From NCBI GenBank assembly GCA_015680685.1, contig MNCI01011084.1:738202-802201 (forward strand): DNA of 64,000 bases, given 5' to 3'. This DNA comes from Gnetum montanum. Taxonomy: Eukaryota > Streptophyta > Gnetopsida > Gnetales > Gnetaceae. The notes beneath the pieces are model-generated. The model saw only the letters and a program-made list of their open reading frames with translations, was not told the origin of the DNA and searched no databases. Each line of letters starts with the position of its first letter. The first letter of the stretch is position 1. Both the position numbers and the translations under genes were made by a program. Shown piece after piece: positions 1 through 13,739 of the stretch.

Positions 1-2732
1 AACTTAAACCTAGTATAAAGCCTATTTAAAAGGCTCCACACATGATGTCTCCCATAGAGCTAGTAGACCTAAAGATTCAGCTATAGGAATTACTAGAAAA
101 AGGCCTCATTCAACCTAGTGTATCATCATCATATGCATTAGTGCTATTTGTTAGGATGGGAGTTCACAGCTATGCATAGATTACAAGCAACTATACCAGG
201 TGATTATGAAAAATAAATATCCTCTACCACACATTGATGACTTGTTTGATCAACTTCGGGAAGCTCATGTATTCTCAAAGATTGATCTCAAGTCTGGGTA
301 TCATTAGGTGCAGGTTTGTGAACAAGATTTTTCAAAGATAGTATTCAGAACATGATATGGCCATTTTGAGTTTTTGATGCTTTCATTTGGGTTAACAAAT
401 GTACCAGCAGTTTTCATGCACCTCATGAATAGTGTGATGCAGCCATTCCGAGATCAGTTTATGATTATCTTCATAAATGATACTTGGTATATTCTCCTAA
501 TGAGCAATTGCATGCAAAGCACTTGCAAATGGCCTTTCAGACTTTGAGAGGGTACCAACTATATGCTCAACCATCCAAGTGTTCATTTTGGTAGTCAAAG
601 ATTCAATTCTTAGGACATGTGGTGTCAAAATCTAGTATCTCTATGGATCCTACAAAGATTACAGTCATTTACGATTAGCATGTGCTACAATTCATAGTGG
701 AAGTGCAAAGCTTCTTGGGATTGGTAGGATATTACCATAGGTTTTTGGAACATTATTCCCACATAGCATCTCCTTTGACTCAATTGTTAAGGAAGGAGAC
801 TAACTTTACTTAGAGCACAGCTTGTCAAGATGCATTTGAAGAGTTGTATCATAGATTGGTAACTACTCTAGTGCTAATATCTCCTACACCAAGACACCCA
901 TATGATGTTAGTACTGATGCTTCAAGCGATGGATTTGGTTATGTGTTGATGCAAGATGAACAGCTTGTGACTTATGCATCCCATCAATTGAGCACACATG
1001 AAACTAGATATCCCATGCATGATCTAGAGTTGGGTGCTGTGATATTTGCATTCAGGATTTGACAACATTATCTATATGAGTAGGTTACAATTTGGACTGA
1101 CCATAAGAGCCTCCAATATCTTATGATTCAACCAAAGTTAAACCTGCAATAATGTAGATGGGTGGAGATGCTTCCTTAATTTTATTTCACTATTCATGAG
1201 TAGCATATGCAGTTTTCACTATTCAGCTTCGCAAGACTAATAAAGTAGCATATGCATTGAGTAGGGTAGTGAGTAAGCTTAATAGCTTGACAATCCAATC
1301 AAATTTTTAGGAGTAGATATGAGAGCAATAATGGTATGATCCACGATGTCAAGAATTGAGATAATAGATCACCTCTAATGGACTGCCCTCTATGGATAAT
1401 CAAACAGTGTTATGAAGAAATGGTCAAGTATGTGTTCTAGAAGCTCTACAATTGTAGTTAATGGAGGAGGACTACATGAGTAAATACCAAATGCATCTAG
1501 GCAGTCAAAAGATGCACTAGAGTTTATAACAGAGGTATTGGTGGCTTGGTATGAAAAGGAATGTAGGAGAATATGTGCCTTGATGTTTAATTTGCTAGCA
1601 AGTGAAGATAGAGCATCAGAGGCCTGGATGATATTTGCATTCCCATGATATTTCTTAGTGGAAATGGGATGTCATTGGTATGGACTTCATTGTTGGTCTT
1701 TCATGGGCTTGCAATGGACATGATGCTATATTAGTAGTTGTTGATTTGTTGACAATGTCTACCCATTTCCTTGTCACATAAGCATTTGTGAGTGTAGTAA
1801 AAACTACACATTTCTTTCTTATAGAGATAGTGTAGTTACATGGTGTGCCATGATGAATTATTAATGATAGAGATGCTCAATTCATGTCACATTTTTGGTG
1901 AGCATTTCAAAAGGAGATGGGTACAAAGCTGAATATCAGCTTGACATATCATCCATAAAATCATGATCAGACTGAGCAAGTGAATCAGATTCTAGAAGAC
2001 ATGTTGAGAGCTTGTGCTTTGTAGTAGAACAAAGATTGGGATCAAATTCTACCAGTATCTAAATTTTCATATAAGAACACTTATCAAGAGAGTTTGTGGG
2101 TATCACCATATGAAATTTTGTATGGTAGGCCATATAGAATACCTTTATGTTAGAATACCATAGAAGATCATTAGCAAGTGAGCACAGATATGGTGAGATA
2201 GACTATAGAGCAAATTCGAGATAGATTGAGAGCTGCACAATATAAGCAAGCGGCATATGCCAATCAACAATGAAGGCCACTCGAGTTTACAATCGAGAAT
2301 CATGTATTTCTTTGTGTTTCTCCCTTAAAAAACCTTACTCAATTTGGCTAAAAAAGAAAATTGGCTCCTAGATACATTAGTCCTTTTCAAGTATTATAAC
2401 AGATTGGGAAAGTGGCCTATCAAATAGCATTACCTCATCATTTAGCACATGTGCATGATGTGTTTCATGTATCTATGCTACAATGTTATGTGCCTAATGA
2501 ACATCATGTAATTAACTATTCAGGGATATAGCTATATCCTAATGTTAGTTATGTTGAGCAACTAGTAGAGATTGTTGATCACATGTTATGGCAGTTAAGC
2601 AATAAAGTTGTACCTAGGGTCAAGGTTTTATGGAGTAGACATGGAGCTTCAAAGGCTCCCTAGGAGGTGGAGACTAAGATGCACGTAGCTCATCCTGAGA
2701 TCTTCTAAGAGGAAGAATCATAAGGAGGAAAG
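1..2732 (+). pseudogene. Decayed Ty3/gypsy pol: RT, RNase H, integrase, C-terminal tail
   Basis: This is the 3' half of a gypsy-type pol gene that begins before the window. In order I see an RT core (about 1-570, with the catalytic YVDD-like box decayed to FIND near 465-480), RNase H (about 790-1170, [11 protein letters not shown] and DHKSLQYL), and a well preserved but interrupted integrase (about 1640-2250, with GMDFIV, NDRDAQF and NQILEDMLRAC). The tail near 2640-2705 reads like the end of a Del/Tekay-type polyprotein (KAPWEVETKM). Many stops and a few frame changes are present, so it is not functional. A purine-rich tract (AAGGAGGAAAG) ends at 2732, directly before the LTR. The gypsy assignment is firm; the clade is inferred. 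Confidence 0.88.
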
Positions 2733-5593
2733 TGTTACATCCCTCCTAGACACATTGGGTATGGTTGTACGATTACGATTTATGCATTACGTATGTTGTC
2801 TCAATGAGTTATTAGGGACAACTTAGCTTATTGTAATTGCATTTTATACTTTATACGTTAGGATTATGATGTCATTACATGCTTAGCTCACATGATTATG
2901 TACACTAGCCCTATGTGATCTATTAGATAGGTGATGTTGTTGGCATGGATGTTGGATTAGGGTACAAGAGCACCTATTCGATATGTTTTTATGCTTTATG
3001 TGTGATTTTGGTATTTATGCATTTGCACTATATCACTATTTTTCCTGATGTTTGGGTTTAATTATGGCATGTGAAGGTGTAGAGCATTTGATAAGGATTC
3101 TATAGGTTCCAAAGGATTTTAATTTGGAGTCTTTGTGTGTTTTTTAGACAAGTGCAAAGTGTAGGGTATTAGTTTCAAAGGTAGAAAATAAAAATGATCT
3201 TATGAAAATAACATGGTTTTAAAAAAATAATAAAATACAAAAAGGTAAAGCAAAATTCTATTTGCACATGATATGTGCTACCTTGCTTATGTGTTTTGGT
3301 TTTTTTGGAATAAAAAAGGTAAAAGTAAACATGCAACTCATGTCACATGAGAAAAGAAGCACATCATTGTTTTGTTTTGATAAATAAAAGCATATGCTTT
3401 ATGCATTAATTTTTTTCCACCGCCCTTTTTCACCACCCACCCATAAACATTGGGTTTTTTTTCTATAAACAACAACAAACATGAGCCTGTTTTCATCAGT
3501 TTTGTTTTCTTCTCACTTCTTCTATTTCACATTTTTCTGAATTTTGAGCTTTGTGGAAAATTTTTGCTTACTCTAAACTTGGATTTGGGATTGCTACGGT
3601 ACTATCTATGTGGGTGTGGAACTTGTTTGGAGTGAAACAGAGTCTTTCCAAATTTTTTGAGTGTTTTCTACTTGTTTTGGACTTTGTGCCACAATAATTT
3701 AATTAGTGGGTTGTCTTTACCCTTTTCCTGTATTTTTGTGTTGGATTAGGGTATATGATCATGTGATGTGGGCATGTGGGGCGAATAGCTCAAAGATTAA
3801 GCTTGGACATGTTATTTTGCATATTTCCTGAAATTGTATGATTTTGATTAAGAATTATGTATTAATATATATGTAATGTCTAGTATGATGTGGACTTGTG
3901 GAATATGATATGTGATGTTGATGAGACTAGTATACTTTGAATATTATATTTTTGGGACCTATTGTGGCATAGGCATTTTTAGGAGTTTCAATTCTTCTTG
4001 GTGGTAAACAAATATTATTAATTATTATTTTATTAATCAAACTTTGGATGCACATAACTATGCTTCTAGGAGTTTGATTCAAGCCAAATTAGTATCATTA
4101 GAATCATCTTGGGAAGTACTTTCTAATTGCGGAATTATTTCTTCTCTTTGGGCATATATCATTTTGAGGGTTATTATAATGATCATTTTGTGGAATTGTA
4201 TCTAGTGCTAGAAATTTGATTGCGTGAAATTTTGTTTGTTGAATAGTAATATTTTTTTCATGGAATGAATGTGAATGCTAGGTGTAGATATATGTGGTCA
4301 TGTTATGTTTGTTTGGATGTGTTGTGCTTATGACATGTGTTGACTTAAGTTAGCCAGAATGTATACATGTCTTCATGATGACACTTGTGATGGTTGTTGG
4401 CAAGTGGTGTTAGCATGAGGGTGTGGAGCGGTTGGTGAAGAGGCACCCTAGAGGTAGTATGAATTAATCCTTACTATGATACATCGGTGAGGCTCCTATC
4501 TCAGGCCTCATCCTAAGAGTGGGAGAGCATAGGTGTGTTCATTCTGATAGCTGGAATGTGGCATAGGTATGTTCATCCCGACAACTAGAACGTGGCATAG
4601 GTGTGTTCATCCCTACCACCAATCCTCCAGAAGGCTAGTGGTTGCAACTCACAGGTTAATGGACCTTAGCACCGATTGGATAAATAAAAGGCTAATAAAA
4701 GACCTGTAGGCAATGGCTATTTATGAGTACTCATGGCAACATTTCACATGCTATTGTAAGTGTGGATATGCTAGTGACCACAAGGACTACATATATGATA
4801 GTGTTAGTTAGTCAGTCATAGCATTGATAATATATCTAATGATTGAATTATGATTGTGTGGGTCATGGATTGTTTAATGATATAGCATAGGTATGATGGC
4901 ATGGGCATGATAGTGGAAATGCATGCAATGTGATCTAACAAATATATGATAGATCATGTCAAACCATGGATTTATCTGTGATTGCATGATAGACCTCTAT
5001 CCTCTTAAAAAATGATTATTCCAATGTTATGTGTGATATGTGTGTGTTCATGAGTTGCTCTTAGGATGTGCAAGACTAACAAGTAATGTAGGTTGCATTG
5101 TACCCCACTCCTCTCCTCCAATGCAAAACTTGTTGACCATCTATTAGGGAAAGTGTATAGGCTTTCCACTCAGTTGCATACTAACTTTATTTAATTATAA
5201 GTAGAAGTCATAGGAGCCCAGAGGAGCAAAAAGAGGGAGAGTAGAGAAGGGAAAATTCTTTAGGGCTTGGTTACTATATATTTCCATGTACAGGAATATG
5301 GACTATTTATAATTGTATGAAACTCTCTATACTCTTATATATGTGATTATGATGTTTACGTGTTTTTGTATCTTGTGAGAATAGTGTAGATTTCTTGTTT
5401 ATGTAGAGATATTTAGTTTTCTCATTGTAATGTATGTTTAGTTTTTGTTTTGACATGAAATTTTTGTGCAGTTTGACCTTCCTTAATATAATGTATTTCT
5501 GCACATCATTAGTTTTTAGTTTATCATGCTTCCATTGTAAGATTACTAATGATCCTAGGCATCATCCTACCCTAGCTAGGGTGGGGTGTTACA
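2733..5593 (+). repeat. 3' LTR of the gypsy element, about 2.86 kb
   Basis: The LTR starts TGTTACATCC right after the polypurine tract and ends GGGGTGTTACA, giving TG...CA ends and a short TGTTACA match between the two termini. About 2.86 kb is long for an LTR but within the range of plant Tekay-like elements. It contains a threefold imperfect repeat near 4525-4620 and is otherwise AT-rich and noncoding. Short ORFs inside it, such as one at 3450-3635, show no family resemblance. The 5' LTR lies outside the window, so the ends rest on the polypurine tract and terminal bases only. Confidence 0.7.
4525..4620 (+). repeat. Threefold 34-bp imperfect tandem repeat inside LTR
   Basis: The core GCATAGGTRTGTTCAT occurs three times at a spacing of about 34 bp (near 4526, 4561 and 4595), the last copy being incomplete. 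Reiterated short motifs in an LTR are often regulatory, but nothing here shows that directly. Confidence 0.75.
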
Positions 5594-6220
5594 CATGTCT
5601 TCCCATCATCAAGATTCTCCATGGTGGACTACAATTGTTGGTGAATGGTGTCCTCCTCAAGTAAAGGAGGAGAATTTGTGTATTGGGAGTGGCCAAAAAA
5701 GAAATTCTCACCTTCTATATGTGGTTGGAATAATAATGGTGTCAAGATCTATTTACCTTTGAAGGCTCAATATTAGGCCTCTATGCATTTATCTTTCTAG
5801 AGCTATGTTCTATAGGTTGGTAGTCCCAAGAAACTTACTCTATGCTTTCATACTTAGGCTTGACTATTTCGATACCCAGCCTCATGAGTTTAATCATGAT
5901 CATGGAAGGAATGGATCAATCAAGGGATAACACAATGCTACCATTCATATCTCTCCATCGTAGTTCCTCATCCTAATGGAGGATGAAGATAAAATTTGGA
6001 TAATAGGAATCTAGATGGATGTACATGACTTTCAATTGTTGAGGCTTCTCATTGGTTCTTTGCATCCTCACCTATTACCTATTGTTTTGGTCATCATGTA
6101 AGTGTGCCTTAGGATTAGGTTATTATTATTACTATGAGAGATATGTTGTTGTGTTCTCCTCACAATGCTTGCATATGACTTCACTAGTTAATAATATTTG
6201 ACCCACATAGCAAAGTTAAG
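5594..6220 (-). other. Probable leader/gag remnant of the inverted LTR element
   Basis: This stretch lies between the end of the gypsy LTR and the primer-binding site of a minus-strand element. By position it should be the leader and start of gag of that element, but I see no intact reading frame or zinc knuckle. The gypsy element on its left may have inserted here. Confidence 0.35.
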
Positions 6221-6238
6221 TCCTTGGCAATGGCACCA
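6221..6238 (-). promoter_or_regulatory. tRNA-primer binding site (minus strand)
   Basis: On the minus strand this reads TGGTGCCATTGCCAAGGA, a close variant of the tRNA-Asp-type site TGGCGCCGTTGCCGGGGA seen intact at 16362. It sits one base after the end of the inverted LTR, which fixes that LTR as a 5' LTR. Confidence 0.75.
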
Positions 6239-6239
6239 A

Positions 6240-7126
6240 TGATGAGTAGCAGGTATCCCCTATGCCTAGCCATATGAATCATATACGTTCACTAGCAATT
6301 TGGTCAAACTCTATAGACTTAGTTATCTAAGTAACCAATATTCCTAAAGAGCGAATCATGTTATTGCAAGGTCATTGTCGTCCTAATTCACACTTGTGTG
6401 TTATCAATACGTATGATTAAGTGTGGTAATTATTTTTAATATATTTTTATCCTAATGTCTAGATGATTAAATAAAGGTTTAACAATTAATTATTTAACTA
6501 ATTAGCTCATCTCATAAGTAACTATCCTAACATGTAGTAACCATTGCCACTTGTCATACACATCTTGAACTAGTGTTAACACTACTCAATTACCAAGTGA
6601 CTGTTACTAAACATACCAAATATCCACTACTAGGATTACCAAGCATTAATATGTTATGCTCCAAGTGGTCGTACTCACGTATTTATGATTAATAACATTA
6701 ATAATATTAATTACTTAATTGCAAACAGTAATGGAAAATACAAGCAAGTAAAGTGCATAAAAGTAAAGTTAAGCTAGTCTAGGTACTCTAATGGATATAG
6801 GAAATCTTGATTTAATTACTGTCATGCTAATGTGTTCAGGTACAAGGGCATTCAAATAAAACTCCGTACAATCTCTTAGATCCACAATGCGAGCACTTGG
6901 AGAGAAAATATTCTAACTCAAGGAAAATGAAACTGTAAGAGTTCGGTTACAACTATGACTTAATGTGTCATAAATACAAGGGATGCATGCATTTATATAA
7001 AATATGACTACATCAGCATCGGCATATTTGTATCAATGCATCCTACCATGCATTGACATGGACACATCGACAAGGCTACGTCAACAAGCATGAGTCAATG
7101 CAGCCTATCTTATTGATGTCTCATCA
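6240..7126 (-). repeat. 5' LTR of an inverted gag-type element
   Basis: Read on the minus strand, this 887-bp LTR begins TGATGAGACATC and ends ACTCATCA, the same terminal signature as the other superfamily LTRs in the window. A TATATAAA box lies at 6992-6999 (minus strand). Upstream of it are repeated ATGCATTGA/TCAATGCAT-like words. The adjoining primer-binding site supports the call. No second LTR is seen, so the element is truncated. Confidence 0.72.
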
Positions 7127-9189
7127 CTAGCCCATATTAGAAAAGGATTTAAAAATATTATTTTATAATTAGAATTTATTTTTAGTTTATTTTTTGTGAA
7201 TGATAGATTCCCTTTGCCTAATGCTACCAAACCCTTGCACAAATATATACCTAGAAACTATTTTATGAGAGATCAACCAATTGTATAGCTAACATTTAGA
7301 AGATAGAGCTAAAGAGAAAAACTATACTAATTTGAAGAGGAAGCTAGATCTAGATATGCATTATCAACTAAGACCTATGGTGAGCCATAATTCTAAATCT
7401 CATTATAAATATCACTTAGATCCCATTGTAGTTTTGTCTAGGATTTGGAGCCTATTTGGAACATTGAAGCCACCCAATGATCATTTTCTATAATGTTATC
7501 ATTTTCAAATAGGGTATGTTGGTGTTTCGCTCATAGTTGTGGGTTCTGGTAATTTTTATTTTTCCTACATATATCTTTGGTAATTCTGTTTATTCAACAA
7601 GTGTTTGTCAAATTACCTAAATTCTTTGATCTAATTATTTTACTATTATTTTCTATAATTTTATTAATTCTTGAGAGTTTTTATCATGCATGGGTTGTTA
7701 GTCAATGTTTTGACCATGTTTTACCTTTGTTTCAAATTCTATCAAAATTTCAGATATAGAACTAGGATTTTTTACATTTTTGACCCCCAAAACAATGCTA
7801 GATATTGACATCCTAGAAGACAAAGTTAACCATCATGCTGACACAAATCCGAAGGACACCTTTTTGGTCCATTCTAACCCCATCATGAAGTCATAATGAA
7901 CATATTACATCATATTTGGATGTAATACAAAAAACCAAGTAACTTTTGTAAAGAAATCCCCAACCTCTAAGAAATAGAAAATTAAGAAAATAGTAAAAAA
8001 AAAAAAAAACATAACTTCTAGGGCTTTTCAAAATGCCTAAAAATATAAAACCACAACCACTGATCTTCTAGCATTTTTTAGGAACTTAGATCAACCTCTA
8101 GAAGCTTAGATTTCATTTTGGGAATTTTTCCGAATCTTTCGTATCTTCATCAAAACACAAATTTTAGTCTTGACTTACTTTGACCTTTAGAACTTGGATG
8201 ATTAAATTCTTGGTCTTTGATCTATTTGGATTTTTTAGCATTTGAATTCATTTTCCCACCACCTAGGGATTCTTTTTTTTCTTTTCTTTTCTTTTTTTTA
8301 TTTAACACTTGATCATTTAACTTTAGATTTTTTTTGGCAACAACATTACAATTTGTGATGACTATTTGAAAAGCATATCTTATTAATGAGTGAGACTCTA
8401 GATTCTTTTCAAAAATGTTTAGGAAGGTAAATAGAAATCTTCCTAGGGTTTTTAATCTCCATAATTATGTATGCATTCATCCATGAGAAAGGAGGAGAGC
8501 TTGTATGCAAGGAGAGAGCTTGTATGCAACAAGAGTAAGAGAAAACACTCTTAAGAGTGGAGAGCTAGGAAAAAGAGAGTGGGTGAGCACATTGGGGGAG
8601 TGCAATTGGTACTTGCAACTCCAAGATTAGCTTGTGGTGTGTTGATCTATGTGTTCTATTCTCTTGTATCTCACTTGTGAGTTGAGATCTTAATCCTGGG
8701 TTATGGGAGCGATGTCTATTGGTTGTTTCTTGCATTAAGAACAACCATTGTGTGGTTGTAAAGCCTCATGCTCCACAATATCATTTGAGTGTGATAGGTT
8801 TTTGGATGCTTGTGGCATGTGTGAACCCTGTTGTAATCTTCTAATAATTTAATTGAAGATAGCTAGTTTTCCTGTTTTCTAGCAAATAAATTTGTCTTTA
8901 CATAATATCTAGATTTAGTGTGTTGAAGGTGATTTATTTATAGAGTGAACCTACTCCGGTGTATAGGTTAGGTTTTGTATGCATGGGGCTATTGTCACTA
9001 TATTCTTATATAGCATTTTATCTTTTTCCACATTTTTCTTACTCCTATGCATTTATTTTATAGATGCCTACTACTTTGCTTATTTAATTTTCTTAGCATC
9101 CATTCAATTTTGATTATGTAGTGTTTTGTTTTCCATTCTTTTCAATTTTTACCTAAGTAATGTTTTTCTAGCCTAAGCCTAGTTAGCAA
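7127..9189. other. AT-rich intergenic sequence, no gene recognised
   Basis: No family-like reading frame is visible on either strand. The region includes a pyrimidine-rich tract near 8268-8300 and a direct repeat of GAGAGCTTGTATGCAA near 8494-8530. The stretch 8450-9000 has the general look of an old LTR, but I cannot place its ends. Confidence 0.4.
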
Positions 9190-9890
9190 GGCATTATAAA
9201 GCCTAACATCTTATTGGTTTTCACTCTAAAGATACACTTTTTGAGGTTCAAATGGAAATCGTATCGATTGCATCAAGCCAAGACTATATCAAGATCTAAA
9301 GGTTGATTAGAAGCTATGATAAACTTAATTGTTAAACTATCATTGTAGCCAATTACCATTTTAAGCATCATATCACTAAAGATATAAGTCATCGCTTGAC
9401 GATAGCTCACTTTGATGTTCTTAAGTTCAAATGGCATTTTCATTGAACAAAATAGTCTTCATGGAGTCATGAAGTTGTGTAGCATTAATGTTCAAATTTA
9501 ATCTCAATTTAGTTACAGCTACATAATTTATCCATGAAAGATAAGAGCACGTGTTTGGTAGTGGTATTTATGAGTTAGTAAATGTTAGGGAAGGGAAAGT
9601 TGACTTTAAGTGTCACCTTATTGAAAATGCAAAAATCTATGTAGATCCTATTACCACTATTCTCTTTGAAAACCACAATCATGTTGGAAACCTAGTATGA
9701 GTAATCAACATGATGGATGAAACCTATGTTATAAAGCTTTGTAATTTCCTCTTTAACAACAAGGGCTAAATTAGGCTTGATTTTTCTGGCCTTCTGTTTA
9801 ATGAGTTTGAAGCCTTCTTTGAGAATAATACTATGTTGAATTAGGGATGCGTTTAATTTTGGCATGTCATCATAACTTGAAGTGAAGACT
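9190..9890 (-). pseudogene. Decayed Tat-lineage reverse transcriptase fragment
   Basis: Read on the minus strand, the order matches the N-terminal half of Ty3/gypsy RT of the Tat type: KQKARKIKPNLALVVKEEI, then GFIHHVDYS.VSNMIVVFK, then RIYIDF, then LSFMDKL, and at the 3' end LNLKKCIFRVKTNKMLGF. Stops and small frame changes interrupt it. No LTR can be tied to it. It matters because the gag-only elements in this window lack RT, and a Tat-type element is the kind that could supply it. Confidence 0.72.
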
Positions 9891-12800
9891 ATGGAATTTT
9901 TATTTTTTTTAAGTGTAGCTAAGATGGAATTTTTTTCTACAATATTGCCATTATAAGTGTCTACATATACCTAGCACTCCTACTTTATTTTTTCATATTT
10001 TTCTTCAAACGTAAAAGAAGTTTATGTCATTTTGAGATCCTAAAGCCTTTCAAGCATGATAACTTGTAAATTGAGTGTTTAATTTCTACAATTCGAAAAC
10101 TTATGAGCTCTTGGAGTTGAGCTCTTAATTGTGGGGGATCTAAAGTATAATTTGGAAATTTTGCTAATAATCTATTTTTGTATACCCTAAGATATCTAAT
10201 GATAGGAATTACAATAATGAATTATTTATTTGATAATTTAGTTACCTTAGCATTTTGGAAAATATATTTCATAGTTGTTTTGCACTGTTAACGCTATATT
10301 TTTTTTATTTTAATCAAAACTCAAGAATTAAAAGTGTTAAAATCATCAAGAAAAATTTTCAAATTTTTTTCAAAAATTAATAATGAATCCTTGTACAATT
10401 TCAAATGATGCCAAAATGTATTTTAAAACCAAAGAACCCTTGTAGCCATAAGAGAAGAAGCCAAGAAAAGAGAGTGGCAGAGGACATGGACAAGACTAAT
10501 TGTAGCAATCACAAACTAGTGGAATAAACATGCAAAACAAGAGGTGCAATCAGTATCTATGCACCAACCAATCCAATAATCAACCCAAGAAGAAGAATTA
10601 GCACCACCTACACCTAAAGTAGGAAAATGATTCATACTCTTTGAAAAGTATACTTAGGTGATTAAGAACAAGGTAATGATGGCCAAGATGCTAGCCAAAC
10701 TAAACTTTGAATCCATTCTAAAGTTCACCTCACAAGAGGTCTAAGAAAAACCACAAGCTTCTTCATTTTGTCTGATAGTTTCAACCAATGATGAATGATT
10801 TCTTGGTGAAACCTACCATTTCTAGCACAATTGATAGGCTAACTCAACAATGAAGATTGAAGGAACCTTTGTTTCCTTTGTTATCAATATCATTAGTATT
10901 GCATTAGGACTTTCCAATGTAAGAATAAATATTGTTGTGGTCTCAACCCACTCTAATACTAAGACAAGGAATTTATAGATGGAAAGGGCCTCCAGTGATA
11001 AGAAGAAAGAATATGATTCTCTATCACTTTCTAGAAATATCTATTTTTAACTAAGGACTTGTCATATTTACCCCATCAAGTGCTTAAACAAGATATTCAT
11101 CTATGTAACAATAGGAAGTTTTATTCCAAGTGAGAAGTATCTAGCTAGCTTATCTTATCTTCTTTCTCTCGAAGATAGAACAAACGTTTTAGGAGAATGA
11201 ATCAAAGTAGAATACATTATCATTTCCTTGATTCAAAAATGGTGTAAGTTGGGATTGTTGGATATACAAATAACATCATAACGCCAACATAGAATACTTC
11301 TTATGTTAAGATGGTCAAACTAGTACTTGCAAAGAACAACCAATTACAGATTCCTCTGAGTATAAAATGAACAAGTAGCACATCTATAACAGTTGTAACT
11401 TCAATGCTAGCAACCACAATTCAACAATATGAAACATTGGTGCTAGTGCTAGCATTCATGTACCAGCAACAAATCCTAGGGCATATCACCCAACAATGGA
11501 CCACCTATAATAATTATTAAAATATTTGAGTTGGAGGCCAAGAGATTTCTAGTAAATGTTAAACATCATAAGAGATGAGCTTGAAGTCTTTATGGATCCT
11601 ATCAGTGGACAAATTTCTATATGATCAACAAGGCATTACTAGATAGCCCAAATCTCTAAGAATACATCTATGTTCTAGGTCACCCTAACATTAGGGCAAG
11701 GGGCCATAATTTTCATTATGCTCCATGAAGGCCAAGAAGCTACTACAGAGGCCATAACAAACCATGTTAGTGTAACCTTGAACATTCTTATAGCACCCAT
11801 TCTAGGCTTCACTAGGATGTACGATGTTCAAGGGTATTCTAGTGCTAAAAGAGGAGGAGAAGAAATCATGTTAGCAGAGCAATATGATGATGCCCTTGAT
11901 AAACTACCACAAATTACAACATTGTAACTACATTTGCAATTAGAATATTTGCAATAGCATAGCTACCATATTGTATGCTTTCATGTAATGTCAAAGATGT
12001 GATGTATCCAAAGCTTGTAGTGGTTATAAATATCATTCACCTTTTGCATTTAATGTTCATTTTGATCATAATTATAACTAGATCTTTATAGTTTATTTTT
12101 GTGAATCCTATCACAAGTGCCTACAAGTGGTACAAAAGCCTTGTTTGCTTTAAAAAGAAAATATTAGAAAGAATTTATTCCAACTTGGGATATCCAAAAA
12201 TAACTTTATCATAGCATTATTTGATCTACTATTCTTTATGGGTGTATTGTATTTGGTTCTGCTCTATCAAAAAAATTGAAATTAAAGAGAAAAAATTCAA
12301 AAAGCTTTTTCTATTTGATGAATTTAAAGTGAAGAGACAGACACAATATGATATTATGCTTCTTCAAGTAGAGATGATGTCATTAGAGGTTGAAGCTATG
12401 TATTAGTTTATAGCATACACTCAATAATCTTTATACATCTTCTTTTGATAAATACTCCAAAAAAGTGATGTTAGAAATCCATGGAAAATGATGATTTCAT
12501 GAAGGAGTTTTATAACTTAATAAATAGAATATTCAAGAGTACATTCTTTATTCTAATCCTAACCAAGTTTGCAAATTGGTAAAAATAAGCAATATTTAAA
12601 AAACTTTGGGAAAATGTAGAATTAAAAAAAATCCATTCTTATTTTAATCGCATTGGGGAAGGCCTTAATTCAAAGGCAACTATTTATTTGCTACTATTGC
12701 TCATCATTTTCGATGCACAATTAGTAGAGCACAAATAGGATCTTAACATTTGAAAGTTGAAACAAGTAGATGGCCCAAAATTCTTTGTGAAGAATAAATG

Positions 12801-13300
12801 TGTTGATTGTGCAATACAAATAGCATTGAAGATAAATACCACATTTTCCTACAATGCCTTGCATTGGAGCATATTAGACATATATGAAATATTACAATTA
12901 CAAATGTTACCAAGAATACTTGGTAATTTTCTTAAAGATGTTTTCATAATTCACAACATGTATATTTTTACTGTCCCATAGATCCAAAAAGTTTATGGAC
13001 AATAAAATTTGAATTTTCATATATGCTATACTATATAAATTTCTACACCTCATCATTTAAATTGAATTTATATATAATGTGTGAATTTCTTTACATATTT
13101 GAAGTTAAAAGCTAGATTCCAATAAGTTAAAATATAAATACTATTCTATCAAATTTTTTTAAAGGGGATTATTCTATTAAATATTTTATAAAAAATATTC
13201 TCAATTTCACATCCCATAAATTTACCAACAAAGTATAATTTTTAATTTATCTATGTTGTGATATGTAATAGATCCTCAATTCCAAATACATTACATTTCA
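9891..13300. other. Repeat-derived sequence, no gene recognised
   Basis: About 10030-10440 resembles the 3' noncoding region of the element at 48163-61842 (compare about 60000-60340): both carry AGTTRAGCTC, then a GTGG(A/G)GG-type word, an A/T-rich block, and TTTAGTTACCTTAG. This suggests a remnant of the same superfamily on the plus strand. The rest, including a 69-codon ORF at 11718-11927 and a 74-codon ORF at 12757-12981, matches nothing I recognise. Confidence 0.4.
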
Positions 13301-13727
13301 TGTTATTCCTAGTCGCTTGCCCCAATATTATATTAAATTTAAATAAAGAAAACTGCAAGAAATTAAAAAAAGAAAAAAAGACACAGAGTTACCCTAGGGA
13401 AAACCTTCAAGGTGAAAAACCCTAGCAAAGAATTAGCTCTTGGACCATTAGTAGCACAGCTTTAGAAGATTGAAGCTCCAGGAGAGTTTACAAAGGAAGG
13501 GGGATGATTCTCAAGCTTATGCTTTGAAAAATGTGGTGTTTTGGATGCTCCCTTTCACCTCCTTATATATTGTCACAGAACCCAAAATTAGAAAAGGGAT
13601 AAGGTACTTTATTTTGGTAGGGATAGATATGGGACCAATTATAACATAGATAATAATAAAAATATAATAAGGCAAGGTAGAAATATCAAAGAAAATCAAG
13701 GTAGATTTGCCCTTCATCCATCTCACA
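13301..13727 (-). repeat. 3' LTR of the copia element (minus strand)
   Basis: 427 bp, starting TGTTATTCC on the plus strand and ending CATCTCACA. It aligns along its length with 24777-25194, including the shared words AATATTATATTAAATTTAAA and ACCTTCAAGGTGAAAA. Differences are scattered, so the insertion is old. Confidence 0.88.
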
Positions 13728-13739
13728 ATTCTCCCTCTT

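Noticed and set aside
3450-3635. 61-codon ORF in the long LTR
   Set aside because: Phe/Leu-rich chance ORF in AT-rich LTR sequence with no homologous pattern.
13517-13726. 69-codon minus-strand ORF
   Set aside because: It lies wholly inside the copia 3' LTR and has no counterpart that is conserved as protein in the 5' LTR.
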